DNA from: Linnemannia schmuckeri
Lineage: Eukaryota; Mortierellomycota; Mortierellomycetes; Mortierellales; Mortierellaceae
Assembly (NCBI GenBank): GCA_029449235.1
Contig: JANATG010000022.1
Span: 124,001 to 188,000 of the forward strand
DNA: 64,000 nt
Reading direction: 5' to 3'
Below, in pieces: positions 1 to 12,200 of this stretch; within the stretch, counting starts at the first letter, position 1, and each line of letters opens with the position of its first letter. A program made the position numbers and the translations under genes. A model generated the notes under the pieces. It was not told the origin of the DNA. It saw only the letters and a program-made list of their open reading frames with translations, and did no database searches.

Positions 1-800
1 TGAGGTTCAGTTTCGGCGCGGCTGTGATTACGATCCCTGCTCACCTCTACGGAACCATCGACCAGAGACACGCAACGGACGGGTCGACCACATCGCCCTA
101 TATTCACAGACTGGAACAACTTTGCGACGCCTCCGTCAGGATCGAGTCCTTTGCAGGAGCACAGACAAACGCTTCTTCCGCAGCTTCCGCCTACCATGGT
201 CTCTTCCATGTCCACAAGGTCCCTGTTCTTAATGCCCTCATCCCTTCATCAACAAAATTGTCGGTGCTACTGGATGGTGCCGCCAAGGGATCTGGAGGAC
301 CTGGACAGTCAGGCAGTGGTGGGTCAAGTAAAGGGGTCAATAACTTGGGATTCAAGGTGCGGAGGAAGCGGTTTGCGATCGAGACATTCCACCTGCCGCC
401 TGAGGGTGGTGTGGGGCAGAGGCGGACTTCTGCAGAGCCTTCGTCGGGCTCTTCGTCGTCTTTGTCGGAGAGGAAGAAGTCTTCCTCGTCAACGAAGGCG
501 TCTTCTGACCCTGGCCCTGCAACGGGATCATTCAAGAAGGCTGGGTCGTCAGAGGAAGGGTCGGTGCAGTCAAGGACACGGTCTTTGGGGGGCAGTAGCT
601 TCAACAAGCCTAGTGGACAGGTCGATGTGCACTCGGTCCCTGGTGCGAGCGGGATGGCGCGCAAGATGATGGGACTTCCACCTAAGGGGATCCAGGGTGC
701 TGTTGCGTCAGGGTGCAGTACTGGTGGATCTGAAGCTGGTCATAAGCATAGTCATGGCGGTGCTGGTTCAGGTGCCAACAGCAGTCTCCTTGACTTTTAG
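1..800 (+). CDS. ELP4: Elongator complex protein 4, C-terminal part (partial at left edge)
   Basis: Elp4 is a RecA-fold subunit of the Elp456 ring of Elongator, which modifies wobble uridine in tRNA. The frame is open to the left edge, reading from base 3, so the start and the N-terminal half lie outside the window. The visible part holds the C-terminal landmarks of the family: VITIPAHLY at the left edge, YHGLFHVHKVP, then LGFKVRRKRFAIETFHLPPE, and a terminal LLDF. Between HLPPE and the end there is a Ser/Gly/Lys-rich low-complexity insert of about 120 residues, longer than I expect for the family and probably disordered. The stop is at 798-800. I see no intron in the visible part. The match of spaced motifs makes the assignment firm. 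Confidence 0.92.
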   Translation, partial: RFSFGAAVITIPAHLYGTIDQRHATDGSTTSPYIHRLEQLCDASVRIESFAGAQTNASSAASAYHGLFHVHKVPVLNALIPSSTKLSVLLDGAAKGSGGPGQSGSGGSSKGVNNLGFKVRRKRFAIETFHLPPEGGVGQRRTSAEPSSGSSSSLSERKKSSSSTKASSDPGPATGSFKKAGSSEEGSVQSRTRSLGGSSFNKPSGQVDVHSVPGASGMARKMMGLPPKGIQGAVASGCSTGGSEAGHKHSHGGAGSGANSSLLDF

Positions 801-1489
801 TAAGGTGTATTTTTCTTTTGCATAGTAAACATTTTTTATTTTTTTTTTTTTTAACCATCGCAGTGGCTATTTTTCATGGTGCAATTACAGGTTACTAGCT
901 GTTTTTTTTTTTTTTTTTTTTTTTTTTTGCCTTGATGACATGATTTGGTCATAGCTTAGACGGAGACGCGTACGCGACGCGTAAATTGAAAAGAGCGTGA
1001 CACTTGCTTAATCAATGCTTTTTAGAACTGATCTAACGCGCGCGGTGCTTCCCTATTCAGTTTTCGCGCAAACCTGCGTAAAAAAGGGATAATCACATAG
1101 ACTAGTTGATGTCCAACCTCCCTCCATCAGTCCTCGTGTCATATGAACATTTACATTCGAATAAAGACACCATCTTTTTCATGCGATTCCCTTTTTCTCT
1201 CCTCTTTTCTTTGCGGGTTTCATCTCTTAACCTCCGTTCCTCCATCCTCCTTCGCCCATCACTATTCAAAACTCCATGATTATTCATAAGCGTCCGTTTA
1301 AAGACAGTTCAGCGAGAATTATCTATCGGGCGCACACTCTCCTTTCTAAAAACAAAACGATAGGACGAAGACTGGAACGAAGTCGTATTGATCACTTGTG
1401 TAAATTTGCGAAATAACCAAATATCAGAAGCGCACACGATATCGTCGCATATGGACAATAATTAGAAAAAGGAAAGCTCTTGTTGTCCG

Positions 1490-2030
1490 AAACGAGGTGT
1501 CCAAGTTGTGCATCGCCGTGTATCTTGAAGTCTGGTTTATGAAGACAACGACTCAGTGATCTGAATATTTTCTATATATACAAAGAAAATGAAACAAAGT
1601 ATACGTGCAAAACAGGAATTACCATCCTCGATTGTTCTTCTCATTTTTCTATTGATGTTCTCCAAGTCTAAAAAAAATAATAAAAAGGACAGAGCCGTTA
1701 GGACCACAAAAAAAAAAGATTCAAGATTATTTGACTGACTGTCATGGGAGAGAAGTGTTTGGCTAAAAACTTCAAAGCATACTGGATCGTCGGAGCGCCT
1801 TTCTTCATTCTTAAAAAAAAAAGAGATAAAGTGGAGTGTACCTTCTATTCCATCCCAGGATACCCTATTTATCTTACAATGTTTTTTAAAAAAAAAGAAC
1901 TTTCAAACAGCAGCAAAAGGAAGATGCAAAAAGGAGGATCGAGAAGACTAATGGCTTTACCGGTGGATCTCTTGTCAAAAAAAAAAAAAAAAAAAAAAAA
2001 AATAGTACTGGTGAAGCGTAATGTCTGACC
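1490..2030 (+). pseudogene. Degenerate tandem relic, copy 1
   Basis: This segment aligns by eye with 2390-2960 over several blocks in the same order. Shared blocks are a GCATCGCCGT stretch followed by CTTGAAG, a block reading F-S-(K/D)-S-K-K, the block E-x-C-L-x-x-x-F-K-x-x-x-I-x-G-A, and a block with K-R-K-M followed by V-D-(L/V)-L. In this copy the frame is broken: the part beginning at the ATG near 1655 stops at TGA after about 28 codons, and the rest lies in another frame. Long A runs interrupt it. The function of the ancestral sequence is unknown. Confidence 0.45.
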
Positions 2031-2389
2031 AAAACAATCGTGTATGCATGAAAGAGAGAATATAGCTAGCGGCGTAAATGCAGCAAGAACAAAAGAAGCT
2101 TTGTACTTTTTCCAGGAATCCTCTCCATCTTTCCTTTTATTTTGATTTCATGTTTTATTTTTTTGTAGCCCGTAGGAAGGCAGTCTACGGGTCGACATTA
2201 CAATCACCATCACCATTCCTTTTACTATCTATTTCAAGCTTTAGCAACTAAAATAGGATAATTCGCCTAAAACAACGTAGTATCAGACATCCTTCCTGTC
2301 CACTGCAGAATCACGTCTCACAGGCGGAAGTTATCGCCGACTCAGATATGCATGCTATATCGTTCAGCGTCAATCCTTCTTCTAAATTG

Positions 2390-2962
2390 TCGCAAATGTA
2401 CAACACAGCTGGGGAGCCGCCGCCGCAGTTGTTGTAGTATGTTTAATTTCAGCATTGCATCGCCGTATGCTTGAAGCGTAGAAATGGATGCTACAGTATC
2501 CACGAGCATACCTTTCTATATTAAAAAAAGAGGAAATTTATGTTTCAATACCTTCATACACCTCAAGATATCCTTGTTTAGTTCTTTTCATTATCATTGA
2601 AATTCTCCGACTCTAAAAAATATCGTAAGTACAAAACTGCCAGGACCGCAAAAAGAGTATCTAGAGAACCTCCTTCGGATACCTTGGAAGAGGAGTGCTT
2701 GAATACAGACTTCAAGTCATGTAGGATCGGCGGAGCGGCTTTCTTGCTACAAAAACAGATGAAGTATGCCATCTGTTCAATATGGCGTATCCTTGTTTGT
2801 TTTATAACCATTCATACAGCCCCCAAAGGACAACGAAAAATGGAGACGCAAAAAAGGGAACTGAAGAGGTCGATGGGTGCATCAGTGGATGTCTTGCCAG
2901 AAAGCGAACCTAGAGCTAAAAAGCTTTCCAGGATAATGTTAACCAGATCGTCCTCAGCTTAG
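2390..2962 (+). pseudogene. Degenerate tandem relic, copy 2 (121-codon open frame)
   Basis: This is the better preserved of the two related copies. An open frame runs 2597-2962 and starts M-K-F-S-D-S-K-K. It contains EEECLNTDFK and, 60 residues on, a KR-rich block with SVDVLPES. Because the similarity to copy 1 extends upstream of the ATG (GCATCGCCGTA at about 2457) and through the whole frame, the two are a tandem duplication and not coincidence. The composition is basic and AT-rich, unlike the housekeeping genes here. It could still be a young functional gene, but with a broken sister and no recognisable domain I treat it as a relic. Confidence 0.4.
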
Positions 2963-3162
2963 TATAAAAAAAGTGCAAGGCTTGAACTAGACACCTGGGA
3001 TCGTAAATTCTTGACAAATATATATTCATGGCGTATAGAAGAGATGAGAACCACGAAAAGGACGAGTGCAGAGAGATCGAGTGTTGCCCATCTTAGTTTT
3101 CAGAACATGTAACATATGAGCAATATTCGTTTGATCTGTTGGACATATTTAATTTAATACAG

Positions 3163-3343
3163 GAACGGCTTCTTTTACGCCAATTGGAGGTATCACCCAA
3201 AGTTCTCTGTCACGATCCCGCGTGTCTCCACAAACAACATACCTGCCAACGATTACATTAATGTAATGAAGCAGTTGTATCAAGAAATGAAGCCATATGA
3301 AATGAAACTGATTAGAGATTGGACAAGGAATCGAGGAAGATAG
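3163..3343 (+). pseudogene. Orphan exon-like fragment of an unknown protein
   Basis: Directly after a good 3' splice site (AATACAG ending at 3162) the frame reads G-F-F-Y-A-N-W-R-Y-H-P-K-F-S-V-T-I-P-R-V and continues for about 40 residues (…NDYINVMKQLYQEMKPYE…RDWTRNRGR) to a TAG at 3341-3343. The composition is that of a globular protein, and the frame is closed by a stop immediately upstream of the splice site, as expected of a terminal exon. I find no convincing upstream exon within 500 bases, so it is probably what remains of a degraded gene. I do not recognise the family. Confidence 0.35.
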
Positions 3344-5300
3344 ACAAGTGTCGTCGTCATCAGAAATGTCTTTTTTTTAAAAGACGATGAGACAGAACGT
3401 TTATCCATGTTCATCTCTTTTAAAGCGCAAAAAAATTGAAGAGTAAAGGCATCAGTAAAATGAACTCGATCCATAATCTTGCTCAGAACGTGTTGCAAGA
3501 AGCACCCTCGAAGATTCAGTAACTCCAACCATATCCTCGACCAGCTTTATAAAGAAAAAAAGGCGAGTGGAACGATAAACAGCACTAAAACTCAAAAATT
3601 GTCTTAGATGCAAATACTATCATGTTTACTTAAAGATGGCAGCGAAGCACGACAGCATCCGAGTAACAAAAAGTCTGAAAAAAAAGAGGAAATGGATCCT
3701 CAAAGAAAAAAAAAAAGACGCGAAGGGAGCTTATAAAGAAAACCACGTAACGAGACGTCCTGAGGCTTTCGTGAGTGGAAGAATATATCGATACTTGAAA
3801 GACAGAAGCGCGTGGGCCTCTATCCCTGTTATAACTTCTCAAAAATACAATACAAAAGAAACAGTACGAGAGCAGTGCTTATCAAAGCGGCGTCGATCGT
3901 CGTACTCAATGTATGAAAAAAATACCTGAAAGGCGTGAGGAGGAACGCAGTTCAAACAAGGCATCCTCAACAACATCTCACAAAAAGGGGGTGGACGCGA
4001 AGGGAGGGTTGAAAAGAAAGACAGTAATGAGGACCTGGTATCCTCCTTGGCCACAATTCATAATCGCTTGAAAAGAAGACTGCGTGGTCGCTCCACATCT
4101 TTCTACAAGTCGTTATAAAACTAGACAAAAACGCATGAAAGTCGAGCACTTGTAATCTACACTCGTCCTGTTCAAGATGTACGACTAAATTATATTTTCA
4201 AAATTTGCTTCGAGCAACGAGCTTAGCCTCCACCAAGCAATCCTCGAACAAAATACCAACACAAAACGAAAACGTTTAAGGGGGAGTTGGCAAGAATGCA
4301 CCCTCATCTGAAGTGGATCTTAATGGACGATGAATATTTTTTTTATTCAAAATCAGCGATGCACCGCACCATGTTTGCAAACTCACGAAACGTCCCTTCG
4401 AATGGAAATACAAAGAAAGCAAACCTTCTTGAAAAGGCCAAAGCAACCCTTCGATTGACAGGACAAGAAATCGTTTTACGCAAGGCGTTTGAAATAAGTA
4501 AAAAATTTGTACATAAAAAAAGGGGGAGGAGAAGTTGTCACATTCGCCACGGACGATGGTGTATTTCAACATCACGAAAAAAAAAAGGGTGGTTGTAAAT
4601 AAAGGCTCAAACCCACACTCAAGATACCAGATCCGTGGACAAAAATTAACCACAATCGAAACCCACCAGAACGTGCAAGAACTACCACAGTGAACAGTGA
4701 TCCACGATGTGTCTTGCAAAGCAAAAAAACCAAGGGTGATGGAGAGGGGCAGGATGCATTGGGAAGCATCTCTCGTGGGTTTTTAAACATATAGAAGGCC
4801 ATGTTTCAAGTGGCTACAAGAACAAGAAGTACATGTTCTCAAGCAGCGTGCCAAAAAAAAAAAAAAAAAAAAAAAAAGACGCGATAGAAAAAATTGAACT
4901 AAGGCAATCAGGACATCAGCACCGACAAAACCAATTGCATCACCTTTAATTGTCGCTTGTCCTGTTACCATATCCGTGGTAGTTTGTTTTTAAAGTGAGA
5001 ACTCGATAAGTTTTACTGCAATCGATGGTACAGTACATCTGAGCAAAGTAAAGCATCGCACAAACAAAGGAGCAATCGGTCTTGAAGAACTAGATAAAGG
5101 AAATACAGACAGTTGCAGCAAAACAAAACAATAAAAAATAACCATGCAACACGCTGAAAAAATGAAAACAAAACATCCTTTTGGTGGTATTACTCTTCAA
5201 TTTTTGTGCACATTTCTACAAAAAAAAAACGCGACGCAATGCTATTTGGTGAAAAAAAACAACTACTTTACTACTCCTAAAATCCGTCACTCATACTTTT

Positions 5301-8300
5301 TTACTGCTGCTGCTGTTGCTGCTGCTGGTTCTTGCGACCACCCCGGACACTGTTACCCAAACCGTTATGGAACTGGTTACGACCACCACGCTGTCCACGG
5401 GGTCCCATCGTGCGCTGCTGCTGCTTGCCACCCTGCTCCTTGCCGGTCTGCTCCTTGCCTCCGAGAGCGCCGCCCTTCTTGCGGTCGCCCTGCTGTGGCT
5501 GAGGAGTCTTGGTCTCCAACAGCTTCTCGTTGCCCTCCACAAAGCCCGAGGCCTTGTCCGCAAAAGCCAAAGCCAACGACTGCATCTTGCTCAATTCGAC
5601 GTGGTGGAGCTGCACCACATTTGCGACCTGGTCAATCGAGGCAGCCAACTCCTCGTTGTAAACCATCTTGGCGACAATCGACACAACAATGTTGACAGAC
5701 AGGTTGAACATCTTGCCCAACGACTCCAAACCGACTGAGGAGTAGTACGAAGCGTTGGCAAACAAGTATGTGCGAAGTCCCTCCTCCTGGATCTTGCCAG
5801 CAAGCATCTCCTTGATCTTGTCGCTTCCGGGCATGAGCTCCCAGATCTTGATCGCCTTGATCAATTCAATCGACCTCTCCCACTCGCCAATCGAAAGGGC
5901 CTTGGCAGCGCCCATGATGTGATCCCTAGTGTTCTCGGGGGGTCCTGTGAAAACTTGGCGAGAGTTGTAGTCGAGCATGCGACGGAAGGGCTTGGAAATG
6001 ACCTTCTTCTTGTTCTCGGGGCTGTTGCCGGCCTGGGCCATGGCGGGGATTTCGAGGAGCATCGAGCAGGTCAAGTAGACACACTCCAGAAGCTCCAAGT
6101 TGATGTGCATGTGGAAGGGCAACTGACGCTGACGCTCCAACTTCTCCTGCTCGGGCGAGACAGCTCCGTACCGCTGGGCCTGAAGACCCTGAGCGAGCAA
6201 CTCCTTGACGCGTCCAGTTCCCGAGATATCGTGCAAGCAGGTATGAGCCTCCTTGATCATGCCCTCGCGGAAAGCGCAAAGACCCAACTGGACCATGGCG
6301 CGGTTGAACAAGATCTGGGTCGTGACATCGGCCTGGTGAATGGTCTCCTGCAAGTGTGACATCAAGAGCATGTCACGGGCGACAAAGAAACGGTTGTGGA
6401 GAGCGTGGTGGTAGATGTGGCAGAGCATGGCACGGGTGCGTTGGAGAGAGTTGGCGTTCTTGTACAAGAAAACGCACAATTCGTGGATCAAAGCCTCAGA
6501 GTCGCTGGCAGGGGTAACCTTGTTGGACAAGAGACCTGCAGTAGCGTTCTCAACAGCAATAATAACAATATCGGGCTATAATAAAAAGAAAATAAATTCT
6601 TAGAATACAATCCGACGAACAATAAACATACAGGTGTGAAAATAAACGAAAGAAATGCAGCTTACCTTGAAGTACAAATGCTCGAGACGTCTCATGGTGG
6701 TGCGGGAGATAGAGTCGACCAAGTCGAGACGCTTAAAGTAGGCATTAGAGCGGACAATGACGGCGTAGAGTCCAACCTCATCCTTGAGGCGGTCGACGTA
6801 GTCGGTGGTGTGCGGGTCAATGTTCTGGAGCGACTTGGTGAACTCGTCGTCAAGGCGATCGACAAAGGCAACAAGAGATCCCTGAATAAGGACGGGTTGG
6901 CCGTTCTCGGGAAGGCGGTCCTTGTCCTCGTCATCGACATCGGGAACGTTCTCCTTGACAATATACAAAGGGTTGGCCTCCAAGATCGTCAACAAGTTGT
7001 TCAAGTACTTCTCAGCGCTAGTAGGAAAAGGGAGGTAATAAGTTTAAAAACTATTAGTCCTCGAGTTCAGTCGCGAAGAACAAAAAAAAAATAAGTGGCC
7101 GTGTAACCAACTTACTTCTTCCAAAGAGGAATGTTCATGAAACCAGAGATACCGGTGGCAAAGTCGAACTGGGCAGAGATCAAGTTCAAAAGAACAATAA
7201 TCTTCTGGTAGGGGGTGTTGGCAACAACGAGAAGACGCTCCAAGATCTTGACCTGCTCCTCGCGGTTGGTGTTCTTCTTTCCACGAGCATCAACAACCTC
7301 CCGCAGCTTCTTAAACAAGTTATCCTGAGACAACTCGATCGACTTGCCGCCAGCGCCGACAGGGGTAAATCCATCGTCCTCGGCCTCCTCATCGTCCTCC
7401 TTGTCATCCTCATCAGAGTCAGAGACAACGACCTTCTTAACCTTCTTGACCTTGGGCTTCTTCACCTCCTCCTCTTCCTCCTCTGGCTCCTTGTCGTAGT
7501 TCTCGGGGTCCTTCTCGTACTCCTGAATCTGACTCTCATACTGGCGGTTGTTCTTCTTGATGTTCTGCTTCAGCGAGTTGAGGGCCCTGTTGTTCGAGGG
7601 GTTCAACTTCTTCGAAGCGGTCTTCTCCTTCTGGGCAGCGGCCTGGATGGCCTTCTCCAACTCGGCAACAGACTTGATGTAGAACTTAGGGACGCCGGAC
7701 TGGGCAATGAGACCAGCGGCCTTCTGGATACCCTTGTTGGCACGCTCGAACTCTAATGAGATAGAAAGTGAATGAAAAAGAGGTAGTGTGAGAATTATTC
7801 AATTATACATACGACTACCCACGTTCCAAGGTCCGTGCACTGCCCAGACACATGTTGCCAGAATTGAAAGGACCACTTTGAGGGATTTGAAGGGAGTAGG
7901 TTGCTGCTCGGCGAGATTCCTGCGAGTCGTTTGATGTGATGGTCGATTGTGGTACCGTCACTAAACTCCTTTATAGGTCGTCAAAGGAGCAATCCAATCT
8001 GGCGCAGGCACGAGCAATTTTTTTCCTCCACGGACCATATCTTCAATGGCGCCGCAGTCGGATCACACGCTACTGTGTGTGATCCAGTCCACCTCTCAAC
8101 CTCAGAATGGAGTTCTCTGACTCCAATTTGACTCATGTTATCGACTAATTGTCTGTCTGCTTATGCTTCGCCCAACGATGAACGAGAAAAATGACTACGC
8201 CTCGTTTACTCCTTCGTTATGTCATTGTCGACAATCCATGTCTCCATCCTGTGTCACATTCTGTCCATGAAATCGCGATCCTGTACGTTGTTTCCTTCCC

Positions 8301-8780
8301 CAATGCCACCCCTGCCAAAAATATAAATTTTCCTCGGCCCCTTGCGCTTCCTTGGCCAAATTGTGCCAACCTTCCAAAGTGAAAAAAATGCAACATGTAC
8401 ACAGAGGGGGAGACGAGCCAGATATCTGCTGAAAAAAACAACGTACCGTTCTGGACAGAGACCCAGTCATTAATCTTCAAACCATTCGAGATGCCCAGCA
8501 CAGCCTGCTCGATCTCATCTAGACGTTTATCCTTGACAGACTTGACAACACGGACCGTATCATCATCACTCTCGTCGTCGGAATCCAAAGCGCCCTCGAA
8601 AAAGCGTCCACGACCGGCTGCGGCACCGCCCTTCTTGGCACCGTCGTCATCAGAGGAGGAGGAATCGTCCTCGGAATCAGAGCCAGAGTGGTCCTCCGAA
8701 TCGGACGCGGTCAACTCATCAGAGTAATCGGATTCGCTGTCGTCAGAGTCGCTCTCTGCAGCACGGAAAAAGCGAGACAT
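5301..8780 (-). CDS. NIP1: Eukaryotic translation initiation factor 3 subunit C (eIF3c/Nip1)
   Basis: This is a core PCI-domain subunit of eIF3, which binds the 40S subunit and links eIF1, eIF2 and eIF5 in the pre-initiation complex. The ATG at 8780 gives the typical MSRFF start followed by an acidic Ser/Asp/Glu-rich N-terminus. Exons (minus): 8780-8447, 7752-7116, 7017-6666, 6575-5301. All joins keep phase and give 865 residues, the usual length. Visible landmarks are FERANKGIQKA, KFYIKSVAELE, an acidic-basic linker (residues ~170-230), FMNIPLWKN across the exon 2/3 join, RRMLDYNSRQ, and the PCI region in the last exon. The C-terminus is RGG-rich and ends in eight Gln. Intron 1 is 694 bases, far longer than introns 2 and 3 (98 and 90). 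The downstream spacer is AT-rich. Confidence 0.95.
7753..8446 (-). other. Long first intron of eIF3c with an internal perfect hairpin
   Basis: The donor (GTACGT, 8446-8441) and acceptor (CATTAG, ending at 7753) flank 694 bases. Inside, 8060-8068 and 8077-8085 form a perfect 9-bp inverted repeat around an 8-base loop. A TATAAA-like motif also lies within the intron near 7969-7975. I find no box C/D or other snoRNA signature, and no coding frame that resembles a known protein. Confidence 0.5.
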
Positions 8781-9260
8781 GGTCTATTTGGGAATTAAGG
8801 CATAAGACGAGGAGTGGTGTGAGGTACAGAAAAAAAAGAGGATCTAAAACAGAGTTGGGTCGATCCACGAGATTTGAACCAAGGGGCGGTGGCAAAAAAG
8901 AGGCAGTAGTGTCGAGATCTGAAGGTTGATGAGGTGAAAAAAATGCATTGTCGAGGGAGTGCCGAGATCCTGGGGAAGCGTAGGTGTAGGTCGCACTGTG
9001 TTGTGTAGTAGTGTTGACGGCGCTCATGGGCATGTCCAGGTCTACTTACAATGTAAGGTGAAGGAACAAGTAACAACCATGCCTTTCTCCTTTTTATTTG
9101 TTGGTGCCAGCAGGGGCCTGCCAGAAAAAAAAAAAGAAAGTCATACGTCACAGGACACTCAGTCGAGCAAACGCTACACTCATTATCGAGCAGTGTGCAG
9201 TTAGGGGTACAGGGCGGGAATTAAATTTTTATTTTTTTCTTATGCACGGCGAGGAGACGC
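8781..9260. other. Spacer between eIF3c and the SNF2 helicase gene
   Basis: About 480 bases hold the 5' flank of eIF3c (minus strand, start at 8780) and the 3' flank of the helicase gene (stop at 9263-9261). I see no coding exon. A run TTTGAACC-like stretch near 8872 resembles a tRNA T-loop but has no matching stems. No clear TATA box is visible. Confidence 0.5.
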
Positions 9261-12200
9261 CTAAGGATCGCGAGGCACTTTCTTGATGAGATCAGACGAG
9301 CCACGGAAGAGACACTTCAAATCCTCGAGGCGACGCTTCAAGACCTCTTGCTTCGAGAGCTTCTCAGAGAACGTCATATCCGACAAGGCCGCCTTGCGCT
9401 TCTGCAGCTCCAAGATATTCTCTTCAATCGATTCCTATGAATAACAAAAGGAAAGGGAAAATAGCGATAATGTTAGTTCCACATGCAATATCAAAGGTTC
9501 AAAAGTAACGCAACGCTTGAACGATAGAAGGAGCATTTGTTACCTTGATGATGAAGCGAACCACATCCACTGGCTTAGTCTGTCCAAGACGATGAATACG
9601 ATCGACGGCCTGACTCTCCACCGCAGGGTTCCTAAAAACAACAACGAGTCGATCCATAAGTTCACTTAACTTGCAAAAGTAAACAATAAAAGATAAAAGC
9701 GAAATTAGACGTACCAGTGGGGATCCATGAGGTAGACACGCTGGGCAGATGTCAAGTTCAGCCCAACTCCACCAGCTTTCAGACTGATGAGAATCACACT
9801 CACATCCGGCTTCTCCTTAAAGTCCATAATGGCCACCGTACGATCGTTCCTCTGCATCGTTCCATCCAGACGAGTGAACTTGATATGATTTTCCCGCAGT
9901 CCATCCTATTAGACAAGTTGTAATATCAACGGCATTAGTCAATGACATACATACCATTGACTCAAAAATAGACAAAAAAAGAAGCGGAACTCACTTCTAT
10001 GAGATCGAGCATGCTGGTCCATTGAGAAAAGACAACACTCTTGACAGCAGGCTGGCCAGAGGTCTTGGAATCCTCAATCGCCTGAACCAAATCCTCCATC
10101 AGCGCCTTGACCTTGGTACTATGGATAAACATGCCATTCTCATCCTTGCGCGTATGAATCTCATCGGCACCCAGACTAGCTGCCGCAGCAGCTCGTTCAT
10201 CTGCATAGTCCTGGATTTGAATCACATCGACAGGTCTCAAAGTCGAGGCGCACTGCGGACACGAGAAATCAATCTGCAGTCCTGGCGTCACACTGTGGTT
10301 GGCATTCGACCGCTGGATCAGCATGAAAGTGACAGGGTTCAGCTTCTTGACACAGTCCGGGCAGAAGATATGTTCGCACCTTGTCACAATCGGGGTCGGC
10401 GTCGAACTGTTAAAGCAGTTGTTACATTGGTCGTTTCCAGACTCCTGAAGCAGCGTCAAAATATCCATCGCCTTAGTAAGCGTAAACTCGCCAGTCGTGT
10501 TGTCCAAATCATCCGTGTTCTTGAGTAGTGCATAATGAGCGCAGATCTGGCGAAGCTTCAAAATGGCCTGCAGGATATGAGCATAGCTCTTCATGATCTT
10601 GTTCTCTTGTACGATCTGGTCGACTGTCTGCTTGGCTCGAGATTCCATACGCTGGTAGAGCTGTCGTTCGTTGAGACTGAGATCTAAAATCCGCATATGA
10701 TCTGTTCGAGTCGGCAGGGCCAGAAGCGGCTGCCCATCAACCATCTGGGACTTTGTACGACGAAGAGTAATGACCTTCATTAGGGTCTGAAGTCTGGTGA
10801 TTCCGATCGGGTTCGCAGCCTTGATGGGCTTTGAGATGTAGTGCGTCCACTGAACCTTTTCGTCGAACGGGTGCATCCGAAGAAACTTGACCAACGCATA
10901 CAAATCATCCAACTGGAATGTAGTAAAAGTGATGGTTAGATCGTAGGTATTGGAAATAAACACTTCTGTACAAATGCAGGCTGAGAATGAATGATGTGTA
11001 CCTTGTTTTGGACAGGAGTGCCGGTGAGACACCATCTGCGCTCGGCAACAAGGGCAGCTGCAGCCTTGCTCTGCACAGTGTTGACCTCCTTGATGATATG
11101 CGCCTCATCTAAGACAACTCTGAACCAATCTACATGCTGAAGGACACTAGGACACTTGGACGGTCCATTAGGGGTATCGCGCGCCTTGTTCTCCTTTGAA
11201 AACTCTGTTCCCAGCAAGTTGTAGGTCGTGATCACAATGTCATGCTTGGCAAGAAATGCTGGATCGGTCGCGCGTTGTCCTCCATGATACACATAGACCT
11301 GCAAGGTTCCCTTGTGGACGTGCATGTCAAACTGCTCCTCCCAGTTTTGAACCGTTGACAGGGGACAGACAATCAGAGTGGCGTGAGACTTTGTTCGCAT
11401 GTTAATAGGTCGATTCTGCTGGATTGGCCAAAGAGATCCGCTCATATCTGGCATCATTGCTGGGGCATACCGCCGTCGGTCTAATGTTGCTGCAATCAAC
11501 GAGATAACCGTAATTGTTTTGCCCAATCCCATCTACAATGGAAGAATTATAGTTAGTGCTTGTGCAACACAAAACTGTTCCCACGGCAATCGGGCGAGCA
11601 CCAACGAGGTAAAGAAATACAAACATACATCGTCGGCAAGAATGCCTCCGCGCATGGTCACTGGCTTGGAGCTAGATTCTTGGTTGGTGACAACGTTCAG
11701 ATACACGGGATGCCCATGAGGTGGATGACGGACTCTCCAAAGCGATGTGAGCACGTTCTTCTCGTTGTCAGCATAATCTTCCTGCTTCTCCCGCTCCAAC
11801 AAAAAGTACAGAGCCTGTTTCTGATGCTTGTACAACGTCGTCGCCATACAAGGAGATGCCTCAACGAGGGGCAAATCAGTCGCACTTCGAAGGCCCTTGA
11901 AGACGCCATCGATCTGGTTCCTGATTTCCTCAGCAGATCGCACGGTCGTTCCACCTCCATACCCATTTGAATATCCGTTGCTCCTGAGTGATGATCCGTT
12001 CGCATAAGGCAAAGAAGGTGTTGTGACCCCACGCCAGATGTCATAGGGTGACAATTTCTCTCCTGGTGCGGGCAGTAATGGATTCGAGTAACGAGATCGA
12101 TGGTCAAATTCGATTGGATCCTCCAGCCTGACCTTTCCATGAAGTGCCTTTGCGACTGTCATCTGATGTTCCTGTGGTCCGTAGAGAATGATGTTTACAG

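Larger units (their letters stand above)
801..5300. other. Gene-poor, AT-rich spacer between ELP4 and eIF3c
   Basis: About 4.5 kb without an intact gene I can recognise. It is rich in A and T runs, for example T at 901-928 and A runs near 1979-2001 and 4854-4877. It contains two diverged copies of one sequence (about 1490-2025 and 2390-2960) and an exon-like fragment at 3163-3343, listed separately. Open frames near 3636-3929 and 4287-4598 are Lys/Arg-rich, match nothing I know and may be chance or decayed sequence. The two flanking genes end facing each other (ELP4 plus, eIF3c minus), so no promoter is required here. Confidence 0.6.

Noticed and set aside
3636..4598. Basic open frames at 3636-3929 and 4287-4598 as genes or further relic copies
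   Set aside because: They are Lys-rich, AT-rich and show no clear block-by-block match to the two relic copies.
8865..8885. T-loop-like GGTTCAAATC on the minus strand upstream of eIF3c
   Set aside because: The flanking bases do not form a T stem and no other tRNA arms are present.
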